DNA of 64,000 nt, taken from the NCBI RefSeq assembly GCF_038502225.1, contig NC_091378.1, positions 1,791,244-1,855,243 on the forward strand. Direction: 5' to 3'. Below, in pieces: positions 45,951 to 56,096 of this stretch (its first letter is position 1; each line of letters begins with the position of its first letter). The position numbers and the translations under genes were made by a program. The stretch is from Cherax quadricarinatus (lineage: Eukaryota; Arthropoda; Malacostraca; Decapoda; Parastacidae). Under the pieces are notes generated by a model. It searched no databases. It worked only from the letters and a program-made list of their open reading frames with translations, and was not told the DNA's origin.

Positions 45951-46592
45951 CCAATCAAGGACCTAAAACATATATAAAGTATATTCAAATACATACATAA
46001 CTGGTAATATATTCATACCTTTGAGAATGAGGAGGGCTTGAAACTGATATTGTATACTGCAAATCCTCTTCTACTTTAATCCCTATCCAAAATGTGTCTA
46101 TTTTTTGTCCTTTCCATTTGTTTTAGGACACATTAACTTTCAAAATATTGCATTTCTTCCCTTCCTATTTTTAACCTAAATAGCTTGCAAGAAAATATAC
46201 CATACAAAAAGATACACTTTTAGATACTGGATTTCTGAACACCTTAATTCTAAGTAATATATATATATATATCTGAAGTTTTAATTAAAATTTTAAAGAC
46301 CTGTTTAACATCAAGGTCAAAAAACAATTTTTTAAAACTACAATAATTTAGACGGTTACTCTGCTGGATTATTTGGAATGTATATCTAGTGAAGATTGGT
46401 CTTGCGTGAGAACAATTAGAAGTGATTTTTTAAATACAATAGTAGATGAAACAGTTAAGCAAGTCATTAATTTCCAAACTGGCTAAAACAGCTATTCCAG
46501 CCAGATAGCATCATATTCAGCAGGAGCGTACTTAAATACAGTACATACTAGATATGTTTGAAGAGTTTTTTCCTTACTAGTTAGTATTTTGC

Positions 46593-46985
46593 TTAGTTCT
46601 GTGGCAAAGGCCTCTTGTCAACCAGAGGAGCAGCTTCTTCTCCAGCCTCAGATGCTGCTGGGTCTTGTGATGTAGCGACATTGGCATGAAGATTTTGACT
46701 CTGTGGGGCAGGTTGACTGGCCTGGACTGAGGAATTTGGAATGTTTATTTCATAAGGTGGTGGTGACACTGGATTGCAATTCTGACTAGGAGTGTATGGA
46801 GGAGCTGGTGGATAACCTATAGTATTAACAGGGTTATACACTGGATTGTATCCTGGAGCAAGCCCTGGGTAAGGTGGTGGTGGATCATCCTTTCTTGGTG
46901 AAGGTATCATTACTGTCATGCCTGCAGTGGGGTGAGCAACTGCCACTACTGTCACATCTGCAGGTCTAGCTGCCGATTCTCGAAG
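46593..46985 (-). CDS. LAPTM4-like gene, exon 5 (residues 183-312, stop)
   Basis: Acceptor 'tttttttattttcag'. It encodes the cytosolic tail: DDPPPPYPG, repeated YNPVYNPV, SPPPYEI, a Gln/Ser/Ala-rich linker and an acidic GEEAAPLVDKR end, stop at 46593-46595. Downstream I see no AATAAA; ATTAAA occurs at 46285-46280 and 46080-46075 (minus). Confidence 0.85.
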   Translation of the reverse strand, partial: LRESAARPADVTVVAVAHPTAGMTVMIPSPRKDDPPPPYPGLAPGYNPVYNPVNTIGYPPAPPYTPSQNCNPVSPPPYEINIPNSSVQASQPAPQSQNLHANVATSQDPAASEAGEEAAPLVDKRPLPQN

Positions 46986-49900
46986 CTGAAAATAAAAAAA
47001 AGAACAAGAGTATTAGTGAAATATGGTATGGTAATACCAAGATGTGGAAAAAGATACTATATAGTTCAGGACATTTATTGTTTATTAGAGGACTGAAGAA
47101 TCCACTTGTGGTGAAATGTTTTCTCTAATAAATGCCCTGTCCTTTTCCATAAAATTACTAGTACACATTCATAGTGAAACTCTGAACCCAAGAGAGCTGA
47201 GGGAATAGAAAGCAATCAGGTTCCATCCAATGAGAGGACAAATCCAATTTCATGGATTGAAAACCTTTTATAAGCATCAAGGAACCTCCCACAAAGAATG
47301 GAAAGGAAGGAACTGGAGGTATCCCCCTATTCTTCAAATAAAACCAGATGACCTCCCATTCCCTGTTCATTATATGACTCTTTAAGGATTTAGCACTTTT
47401 CCATGACATAAAAAATACTAAAAGTAATAACTCCCATCACACCTACCCTCCACATCTATTATTTGTAATGCCTACATTTGTTGTTTGTATACCTTTAATG
47501 GCCATAAATATAAGCAAATAATAATTATTGCCATTTTAGTCTTAATCTAAGCTTGTAAGCTTGCCTGAAATGTTCTGCATAACCATGGGCATTCTGAATG
47601 CACAACCAAATGTCACTCATCTCTGTACAAACAAAATAAATCTTAGACTTTCACTTTGATTATTATTTTTACAACTTTCAATATTGTACTTTATATTGGT
47701 GTGAACTTGTTTAAAAAATCTGTAACAGCGTGAATATATTATGTGAGAGCCCTTGTTACGACTTATCCTGGGTTGATAAGCTAACAAGTACAAAGCATAC
47801 TAGAACACGTAAACTTACTTGCAAGTAATATGAATTAACAACGAGGGAGAAGTATATCACTACTATGACAATGAAGATGCTTGAAACAATATCATTTACA
47901 TTTCCCCACAAGCTACACAGAGCCAAGATGGTAAATACAATCTGTACCATCTGCCACCATAACCAAGGAGTCATCAACTTGTATCTGCCCTGCAAAATAT
48001 AAAAAATTAAGTTATTGTTATATTAAATGCAAAGTGCTAAACCCATGTGAGTCATACACCAATGCATCACTCTGTTAAAAAAATTATATGATTTTTTATA
48101 AGAACTAATTAAGATTTATTATCTATTACTTTCTATGGAATATTATTATTATTATAATCAAGGGGGAAGCGCTAAACCCGGAGGATTATACAGCGCCTGG
48201 GGGGGGGATGTGGAAGGCATTCAGGCTTAATTCGGGGAACTGGAGCACAGATCTAATTCCCTAAATCAAGAGCCCCTCACCAACATCAAGGAACCTTCCT
48301 TGAGGGGTTTCTATGGAATAGGTGTATTAAAATATTTAAAAGAAAAACCACATGGATTACTAATACAGTAATTCATTATATTTTTTAACACACTTTCCAT
48401 TTTCCACCAAGGCAAGGTGACCTGAAAAACAAGAAACACTTTCATCATGACTCATTCCATCACTGTCCTGCCAGAAGCATGCCGATAAGTTAAAAAACTG
48501 CAACATATTTACACCCCTCCTCCAGAGTGCAGGAACTGTATTTCCCACCTCCAAGATTCAAGTCTGGCTAACTGATTTCCTTGAATCCCTTCATAAATGT
48601 TAGTCTATTCACATTTTAACAGCACATCAAGTCATAAAAACCATTTGCCTCATTCCTATCCAACATGCTGATGCACACATGATCTTCAATAATACTGCAG
48701 CCATTTATTTTAAAACTAAAAATCAAATATATGGCCAACAGTACATTATATTATGTGGCCCACAATTCTACAGTACTATAGTTTTAAGGCTGAGAAATTT
48801 AACACATGCAATAACTGGGCATCATTATTTGAAGACTTTTTGCAAATCCTTGGCATTATGAATTCAATACAGAGGTTATCTGAAGGTTTTTGAAACTGGA
48901 AATGCCTTCAAATAACCTCTGTATTCAATTGACAAAAGCCACTGGTTGGCAAAAAAGCCCTCAAAAATATCCTGGTATTGCCCATGTTCAATTCCTCATT
49001 GTGTTGGTCTTGTTTCATGAATGCAATGGCAGTTTTAAACCATTAATTTTGTATGTTATTCTGTAACTATTATTTATAGTACATTTCTTTGAATAATATA
49101 CTCATGCAATGCTTGGCAATTAATGATCCTTAAATTTGTTAAATACTTAATGTTATTCAACCTGGCACATAATAACTATGGTATGTACTATAATGGCAAA
49201 TGCATCATGGCTGAAGTGTCTGTAGATTTAATAAGAATAGATTTTCAAGTTTTTCTACTGTGCAGTTAATTCTTTTTTAACAAATTGGCTGTCTCCCTCC
49301 AAGGCAGGGTGATAAAAAAAAAAAAAAAAAAAAACTTTCACCATCAGTCGCACAATCACCATCTTGCCAGAGGCATGTTGACTAAGATAGATAGAGAGAT
49401 TAAAAAGTAGTATATACTTTACCGTTTTGGCCCCATGTATCATCAGTGCAGTCAGAATAAAGTAGATGAAGAATGTAAATGCCCTCAACACCATATTAAT
49501 GCGCACTGGAATACAGAAAAAGATTTTATTGTAGAAATATACTTAACTGCCTAGTACTGTATATGTCAAAAGGTTTACATAATGGGAAATAACATACTAT
49601 GCTTTACTGGCATACAATTAACTGTTATGTATTTGTTGGTCTGGTTTTTCAAGGATAACTAATCATGTTCTCCATGGGGAAGTGGATCCTTCCTACGCAA
49701 GTCATGCATGTCGTAAGATGTGACTAAAATGCCAGAGCAAGAGGCTAGTAACTCTTTCTGCATAAATTACTAAACATAAAAAGAAAACCTTTTGTTTCTT
49801 CTTATTCGGGTCACTCTGCCTTGGTGGGAGATGGCTGGTGTTTAAAAAAACTAATCAAGTTCAGTACTGCATTTTATTAAAGTTATTACATGATTTTTTT

Positions 49901-52900
49901 TTTGGTATAATTTCTAAGAACTAACTCTTAGTCCCAACCCTTAACCTTTAACTGTCATGAAACAAATTTTATCATATCAAATTCTTAATATAAGTATGAA
50001 GTAAAATTTGACTGTAGCACTGCTCAAATAATTTCACTGCTTACCAAACCATACTCCGGCCGGGATTGAACCCGCGGTCATAGAGTCTCAAAACTCCAGC
50101 CCGTCGCGTTAGGTTGGACGAATCTTATTGTGGCTAGATGGTCTAGTGGCTAACGCGACGGGCTGGAGTTTTGAGACTCTATGACCGCGGGTTCAATCCC
50201 GGCCGGGGTATGGTTTGTTTATAATCGTGTCATTACGATTTCGTGAGTCAATTTCACTGCTTAACGAAGTGTTTCTGATATCCTTGTAATATAGCACATT
50301 CAGGTGTATAGTTCCCATCCATATATAAGAGGGTCCCACTTATACAGTAGGTTTGGTTCCAGGCTACTGCTCTAAAGCAAAAATTACTGTAAAGTGAAAG
50401 ACTTTTTTTACTTTCAAATGCATATCAAGGCCTGATAACAAGTTTCCACTATCTCATATTAAGTGAGCAATAGAGCTAGGCCTAAAAAATACATATACAG
50501 TAGACACATTACTTGGCTTACAATATTTTCATTCTTAGCTTATAGTGAATGGTGAAAATATTTATTGTAGGAAGTCTGAATAAATGAAGGATGGGTATAA
50601 TTGAAAACTGTTGCATTAGCTAAATGCTGTAAAGTAAAGCACCGTAAAGTGGGGCCTGTCTGAACTGTACTCTGTTTTACTTTATTCTTTTGTAATGATC
50701 CTATATATGCATACCCTACCTAGGTTCCAGAGAATACACGCACACACTAATCAAGACATTTACTAAGGAATCGTTTCACCACAAGCTGCTTTTTCAGTCC
50801 TAAGCCACTTGTGGAAAACTGTTTCCTTGGTAAACATCTTTTCCTTGCAGTATTTATTTTTGTTTTTGGGCTGTTAAATTTTTTAAAGGTTTGACACTGT
50901 TAAAACAGAATCAAATGAGTAAATTGCCAAATCATAAAATTACTCATAACTTATTTACTCATAAGAACACTCAATGGATAAACAAAGTTTTATATAATAC
51001 TAACAAATGTAAGTGACAGTTCCAGAGGGGCATTTATCATGGTAACGATCATCATCATCTTCCTTGTCTTCTGCTGAACTGTCCAACAAGTCATCATCCC
51101 GAGTGGGTTTCAGAAGTAACTCATTTTCTGCATTCTGACACTGCTTCAGAGATAATTCAAAGTCCACTAGCAGAAGAATACACTTGAACATTTCAAGTAA
51201 CGATCCAAACTGTGGGAATAAGAATTAGGTAAATGTTTCATATTAACTGTATAATATAATATTAAAACATTGTTATGTGTGATTTAGCAGAACATCTTTC
51301 ATTTTTATTGTATTTCTGACTTGTTAGTCACCCACTTAAGTTATGATTAATTTAGCATTTTGACTTTAGAGGTATGTTTGTTTCAAATCCATTATGCTGG
51401 TAATCAACAAGGTTTCAATTAAATTTAATTCAACTTTATTTTTACATGATACATTGTGTATACAGGAATGGGTTGGCATTTGAATGCATGGATAAAGCCG
51501 ATGATAATATAGAGCATTTTGGACAAACTTAACCCTAACTTAAGACTACAGGGTCAATAAACCTCACATGTAAGCTTTTAGGGACATTAAGTGTATACAA
51601 ATAATATTGAGCATATAATGAATGTACTGTATTTGTAAGTACAGTGGTACCTTGACTTATGAGTGCCCCAAGTTATGAGTTTTCCGAGTTACGAGCTGTC
51701 GCTCGGTCAATTTTTTGCTTTGAGTTGCGAGCCAAAATCCGAGTTACGAGCGAGCTTCAGATACGCCGCCACTAGTTGGCACAGCGAACGCCACAACATC
51801 AACCCAGCATCCCAGCATTTTGTGCTTTTTGTGCAGTTATTTTGCTAAATTTCTTTTTTTTAACCATGGGTCCGAAGAAAGTAAGTGCAAAGGACAGTGC
51901 TGAGAAGAAAAAGAGGATGATGTCCATTGCATTAAAGCATAAAATCATAGAAAAACACGAGAAATTTGTTGCTCTTGCAAATTTTCGACTTACTTTCAGC
52001 TCTCTCCTTAAGGCTCCTGCAGCCCAGCTACCTTTCAAAGATGTATGACTCTTGGGGGCTCAGTGCTTAGTTATGATTATAATAATAATATCTTTCAAAA
52101 CTACTTATCTCAGCATTAATTTCTTCACTCTCAAATTTATTTCCTGAATAGGGTGCAACATTTTTTTGTACCTTCAGTGGAACAGTAGTTTTTGGATCAC
52201 AACCAAAAGAACTTTGAGTAAATCATCTTTCATTGCTGTCTTTGTTCACCTAGCAGTATCTCGGAGTTGAATTAATCAGACCATGGAGCTGAACTCTTCT
52301 CCAGGCTGAGGGAATGACCACCCCAAATATTATTTCTCCAAGGTTGATGGACTGATAACACCATCTTTACTTCGTTGCTACACCTGCTGCCAACTGTGTA
52401 GGTGAAACATTTCAATTATAAAGATACGAACTGTTTCACATGCCTTACTCACTAAATCAGCTGTTGTGGGTTAGTCTAGAAAAAAAAAAAAGGACTTGAA
52501 TAGAAACAAGCCTTATATCTTGGCTTTCTTGGAATATCCAAGATTAATAATAATCCATTAGTAATTCACATCCAGTGTCGATTCAGCCAAAATAATCATC
52601 TTGCTCATCTCTGGATGGTTGCTCTTTATTAACCTACAGTGTGGAGGGATCAAAAAGTTAAAAGTACCTGTTGTCTGGGTAATAAATACATACTTAATGC
52701 TGGTACCTAATATTTTGGGGATCAAATGTCTATTTTTTTTTTTCAAAATAGCTGCCAGATCTCTGTTTTAACCCAGTACTGCAGTGGGTCATTTACAGTA
52801 AAACCTAAAATATCTAGTACACGTACCTCCAATAACCATCAACTTCTGACTGCCTGAAATGCACTACATACTAGTGGCTTTCTTTTGTGCCTAACATTAT

Positions 52901-54010
52901 TTTATTACATGTAAACTACACATAGGTAGTAGGTTGGTAGACAGCAACCACCCAGGGAGGTACTACCGTCCTGCCAAGTGAGTGTAAAACGAAAGCCTGT
53001 AATTGTTTTACATGATGGTAGGATTGCTGGTGTCTTTTGTCTGTCTCATAAACATGCAAGATTTCAGGTATGTCTTGCTACTTCTACTTAACACTTAGGT
53101 CACACTACACATACATATACAAGCATATATACATACACACTCCTCTGGGTTTTCTTCTATTTTCTTTCTAGTTCTTGTTCTTGTTTATTTCCTCTTATCT
53201 CCATGGGGAAGTGGAACAGAATTCTTCCTCCGTAAGCCATGCGTGTTTTAAGAGGTGACTAAAATGCCGGGAGCAAGGGGCTAGTAACCCCTTCTCCTGT
53301 ATATATTACTAAATGTAAAAAGAGAAACTTTTGTTTTTCTTTTTGGGCCACCCCACCTCAGTGGGATACGGCCGGTGTGTTGAAAGAAAGAAAAGAATTT
53401 AAACTACATTACCTGTATACTGCAGAAAAGAAATAATTTTTGTATTTGTTTCATTGTATTTTACTATACATGTAAAAGCTTGTTTTATAGTATGATGGGA
53501 TCATTATATTTGGTAGAAATTGGTTAAAATGTTATATTTTTATGGTAGTAATGAATATTAAATATTTTTTCTCAGTTATTTTAATAAAAAATTAACATCT
53601 GATATTTAAATATCCATATATTATACATACATTATATATATTATATATACATGTATATGAATTTTAACAAAATATTATTCATTCCTATCAGGATTTTTAG
53701 TCTCTGCTGTTACCCTTATTTTTGATAACTGAATCACTGTGTATATAATCTCTAACATACTATTTATTATAAATTCACATTGATAAAGTCCACCTGATAA
53801 AGCCCACTGTGTGGGCAAAATGTAGTCAATAAAGGATAGCATTATACAGTACTGCATTTGTGTTTATTTTTCCACTGTGTCAGTATATGATACCATTTAC
53901 CTCCATAAATAATTTATACTTACCAAAGCTAAGAAGCCAATAATGACAGAACCCCTTTGTAGAGGAATGCAGCCTATGCATGTTTGGACCCGTAAAGCTG
54001 AGAAAGCCAT
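46593..54010 (-). CDS. Four-pass membrane protein with PPxY tail (LAPTM4/DUF4728-like), five coding exons
   Basis: Spliced minus-strand CDS: 54010-53924, 51209-51005, 49505-49423, 47989-47819, 46985-46593; 939 nt, 312 residues. All introns are GT-AG and all phases agree (0, 1, 0, 0). The protein has a short N-terminus with CIGCIPLQRGS, TM1 at about 21-44, a very acidic loop with EDKEDDDDR (76-84), TM2 at about 103-120, the motif GRYKLMTPWL (126-135), TM3 at about 134-153, TM4 at about 159-180 (IVIVVIYFSLVVNSYY), then a 130-residue Pro-rich tail with PPPY-type motifs at 218-221 and 257-260. This layout fits LAPTM4/5-like endolysosomal proteins, whose PPxY motifs recruit NEDD4 ubiquitin ligases. 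That role is inferred from family resemblance. The ATG at 54010 is the only good start in its exon. Frames stay open upstream to the exon edge, so an N-terminal extension is not excluded. Confidence 0.85.
47165..47408. repeat. Inverted pair of (TAA)-family fragments in intron 4
   Basis: 47205-47295 reads plus-wise ('ggattgaaaaccttttataa', 'gcatcaaggaacctccc'); 47300-47405 reads in the reverse sense ('cttcaaataaaaccagatga', 'aggatttagcacttttcc'). Confidence 0.6.
47819..47989 (-). CDS. LAPTM4-like gene, exon 4 (residues 126-182)
   Basis: Acceptor 'atattttgcag', donor GTAAGT, exactly 57 codons. It encodes GRYKLMTPWLWWQ, TM3 and TM4. It is the exon with the clearest family resemblance. Confidence 0.85.
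48018..48310 (+). repeat. (TAA)-family, fragment plus near-complete copy in intron 3
   Basis: 48137-48308: 'attattataatcaaggggga', 'gcgctaaacccggaggatta', to 'aaccttccttgagggg'. The flanking 'tttctatggaata' occurs on both sides (about 48131 and 48307), consistent with a target-site duplication. Confidence 0.88.
48382..48605 (-). mobile_element. LINE 3' UTR copy in intron 3
   Basis: The reverse complement matches 17080-17350: tail 'ccaaggcaaggtgacc' (reverse of the Cys-hairpin tail), 'atcactgtcctgccagaagc', then 'cctccaagattcaagtctgg'. Confidence 0.8.
49275..49392 (-). mobile_element. LINE 3' tail fragment in intron 3
   Basis: 'ccaaggcagggtgat' followed by a T/A-rich tract and 'cttgccagaggcatg' is the reverse of the shared 3' tail. 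It lies very close to exon 3. Confidence 0.75.
49423..49505 (-). CDS. LAPTM4-like gene, exon 3 (split codon 98, residues 99-125)
   Basis: Acceptor 'ttctgtattccag', donor GTAAAG. It starts with TG, completing a TTG Leu codon with exon 2. It encodes TM2 (VLRAFTFFIYFILTALMI) and HGAKT. Confidence 0.82.
49655..49850 (+). mobile_element. ~480-bp family, 3' half, in intron 2
   Basis: 'tccatggggaagtgg', 'aaaatgcc.gagcaag', 'aaattactaaacataaaaag' and tail 'ctctgccttggtgggagatg' match 53200-53396. Confidence 0.8.
50045..50217. repeat. Palindrome of a tRNA-like SINE head, 67-nt arms
   Basis: Arms 50045-50111 and 50151-50217 pair at 66 of 67 positions around a 39-nt loop. The right arm is tRNA-like with B-box 'gggttcaatcccgg'; the A-box-like 'tggtctagtggctaa' spans the loop/arm junction. 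The SINE tail 'taatcgtgtcattacg' follows at 50221. It lies in intron 2. Confidence 0.95.
50333..50665. mobile_element. Probable mariner-like MITE in intron 2
   Basis: Left side 'gggtcccacttatacagta' and right side 'accgtaaagtggggcctgtc' look like diverged inverted ends, with inner repeats 'actgtaaagtgaaag' and 'atgctgtaaagtaaagc'. The ends are not clean. Confidence 0.5.
51005..51209 (-). CDS. LAPTM4-like gene, exon 2 (residues 30-97 plus 1 nt)
   Basis: Acceptor 'ttattcccacag', donor GTTAGT (51004). It encodes the end of TM1 and the acidic luminal loop, ending SGTVTYI. The frame hits a stop two codons into the intron, which supports the donor choice. Confidence 0.82.
51642..52048 (+). mobile_element. 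Tigger/pogo transposon 5' end with transposase N-terminus
   Basis: The left end follows TA: 'cagtggtaccttgacttatg'. A frame begins at 51866 with MGPKKVSAKDSAEKKKRMM, then ALKHKIIEKHE, matching the start of the psq-type helix-turn-helix of Tigger transposases. After EKHEK the similarity stops and the frame ends at 52048. The DDE domain and the right end are missing. It lies in intron 1 on the opposite strand to the host gene. Confidence 0.78.
52240..52450 (+). repeat. Hammerhead-associated repeat, degraded
   Basis: 'ccaggctgagggaatgacca', 'gttgatggactgata', 'gtgaaacatttcaattataa' and 'agata' are collinear with 9640-9750; the core boxes are lost. Confidence 0.55.
52840..53396 (+). mobile_element. 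~480-bp non-autonomous element with LINE-like 3' tail
   Basis: From 'gtaggttggtagacagcaac' (about 52927) through 'ccgtcctgccaagtgagtg', 'catgatggtaggattgctgg' and 'tccatggggaagtgga' to 'ccaccccacctcagtgggat' and an A/G-rich end. It has no coding potential. Its last ~45 bp match the LINE 3' end at 17310 and 35205, so it may use the LINE machinery. 52845-52915 is a separate LINE 3' UTR remnant. Confidence 0.75.
53770..53862 (+). ncRNA. Hammerhead-ribozyme-like motif in intron 1
   Basis: CTGATAA (53794-53800), perfect stem II GCCCAC-TGT-GTGGGC (53802-53816), AAAA in place of GAAA (53817-53820), then TGTAGTC. The last part could form a 2-bp stem III with GTC at the cleavage position. Two core bases differ from consensus, so it is probably inactive. 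Confidence 0.5.
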
Positions 54011-54042
54011 TTTAATGGCTCTCAGATTTGCTTTGTTACTAT
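53924..54042 (-). CDS. LAPTM4-like gene, exon 1 of coding region (residues 1-29, with 5' UTR)
   Basis: Acceptor 'ccttctgcag' precedes 54042; 32 nt of probable 5' UTR come before ATG at 54010. The exon ends ...GFLAL at 53924, followed by donor GTAAGT, phase 0. An upstream non-coding exon is therefore expected. A possible one ends at 56621 (CAG|GTCTGT) after a CTG-repeat-rich stretch, but this is weak. Confidence 0.8.
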
Positions 54043-54419
54043 CTGCAGAAGGAAAATTACATACAGATCACATGAATTTAAATGATGTTGAATAAACAAA
54101 TTTAAAAATTGAACAGTTGATATAAATGGTCAGTAAAAATATACCATTTCTAGTAAATTAAATGTATATAAAAAAGGATAATGTATTCTTTCTTGGTCCC
54201 CAACCCCCTACCCCTCTGGCTGAAAGTCTTGCAGCAGCCAAGGAACCTACAGACTGCATTCTCTCTATAACCTGCTTGACATGTCAGTCAAATCTTGAAA
54301 GACAAGTCAACTAATTCATGGCATCTTTAAGGCTTCAGTTTTGCATTCCCCCCACATCATCAAAAAATACCTCTAAACAGATTAAACAAAAGAAATTTTT
54401 TGCAAGAAATGGTAGTTTT

Positions 54420-54905
54420 TTTTTTTTTAACACACTAAACTATCTCCCACCAAGGTGCGGTGACCCAAAATGAGGAGACAAACTCATTCATTCAATCGCT
54501 GTCTTGACAGAAGTATGCTTAAGTCACAGTTTACATGTCTTTTCGAACTACAACATCCTCTTCCTTTAGACTGAAAACACTGTACTTTCAACCTCCAAGA
54601 CTCAAGTCCGATTAGCCAGTTTCCCAGTATCCCTTCATATATGCTACATTCCAAAACCCACTTGCCTTCACTCTGATCTACTGCATTCACACAAGCCTGC
54701 TGGATATTCAAGACCATAGCATTCAAAAACCTCCTTTACCTCATCACTCCAACCTTTCCTGGGATGACTTCTATCCCTCCACCTCAGATTTATATACCCT
54801 CCTAGTCATCCTATTTTCCTTCATCCTCACTTAATGCCCAAACCACATCAACCCTTCCTCAGCTCTCTGAACTATACATCTGTTAACACCACACGTTCCT
54901 AATAA
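54420..54905 (-). mobile_element. Old LINE copy (family of 15443), RT C-terminus to 3' end
   Basis: The 3' tail is at 54420-54470 ('cccaccaaggtgcggtgacc', reverse). The 3' UTR and a degraded C-terminus follow to about 54905, where the reverse complement shows the 'gatgtggtttgggcattaag' equivalent of GGTTTGGTCATTTAG at 34700. Confidence 0.78.
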
Positions 54906-55439
54906 TGAAATAAAGAAGCCTATCCGAGAATAAAGTTCCTATCTAGGCGAGTAGAGTTTCTCCCTACCAGTGCATGCAAGACCTTATGTCTGGCTCTTAT
55001 CAACAGCAAGCAGATTACTAGATTACTCATGCTCATCATAATACAAAGTTCTAACAAAATATATGAAAAGACAAAGTGCCTATTAGTCAAAATAAGATAG
55101 TAATGGATCAATATGGAGAATCAGTTGCTCTGTGATAATTTATATTATAATGTGTACAATAGTGAGTTTTGTAATAGAGATAGGTTTATTTTGTGTAAAT
55201 TGTCCTAATGAAGCCAAACCCAATCTAACTCAAACTAACCTTATCTAACTTAAACATACTGTACCTACTACCTATCAAATTAAAAAAAAAAGATTCAACA
55301 TTTGTACTCACATCTGCTGTCAAAATCCCACATGAACTGATAAAAAGTGAACAACTGTGTTCTGGGTCAGTTTTTTATACTGGATTAGAATGCCATGAAA
55401 ATTTATTAGCTGACTGGATATGGAATACATTTTTATCAC
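54906..55439. other. No gene recognised
   Basis: AT-rich, no domain or repeat recognised. Confidence 0.5.
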
Positions 55440-55720
55440 ATACATTGACTTAGTTAGCAACACACTTGCCTCACACACTGAGTGTCCATGATTCAATCCC
55501 TGGCACCAGTGGAACTGCTGGGTATGTTTCCTTATACCTGCTGTCCCTGTTCATCTAGCAGTAACTAGGTACCTGGGTGTTTGCACTGTTGTGGGTCACA
55601 TCCTGGGGGACAAACTTAAAAATCCCAATGGAAATAAAATACAGTCCTTGATGATTCAGTGATTTTATTGGCTTATCCTGGGTGGCTAACCCTCAGGGTT
55701 AAAAAATTTATGGGTTAACA
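55440..55720 (+). mobile_element. tRNA-derived SINE (family 1), degraded
   Basis: B-box-like 'gattcaatccctggc', 'ggtacctgggtgtttgcac', 'gtgggtcacatcctggggga' and 'ggctaaccctcagggttaaa'. Confidence 0.82.
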
Positions 55721-55857
55721 TGCTATAGAGTGGAGTGCAATGGGTTGGTATGCCATGGGTTGGAATACTACAGAGGTGACATGATAATGGCTAGTGTGCT
55801 ATACGATAGTATGTGACAGAAATGTTACGAATACTATGAACTTCTCGCATACTCTGT

Positions 55858-56035
55858 CATGAGTAGGTACCTGGGCGTTAGTGGACTGGTGTGGGTCGCA
55901 TCCCGGGGGACAAGATTGAAGGACCACAATGGAAATAAGACAAGACAGTCCTCGATGATGCACTGATTTTACCGGGTTATCCTGGGTGACAAACCCTCCC
56001 TATCTTGGGTTAAAAATCCAAAAATTTAATCCATT
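55858..56035 (+). mobile_element. SINE (family 1), 5'-truncated
   Basis: Starts at 'gtaggtacctgggcgttagt' and runs to 'gggttaaaaatccaaaaatt'; the tRNA-like head is missing. Confidence 0.82.
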
Positions 56036-56096
56036 ATTCATCATAAAGTTTAGCATTGTGTTCTTGCATGCTATGACTTATAATAGGTTATGTAAA

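Noticed and set aside
49255..49506. Single 83-residue minus-strand frame as a complete protein
   Set aside because: Only 49505-49423 is coding; the rest reads through the donor site and into a LINE tail.
50128..50205. Functional tRNA gene
   Set aside because: A- and B-box-like sequences are present, but I cannot pair an acceptor stem and it continues into a SINE tail; it is a tRNA-derived SINE head.
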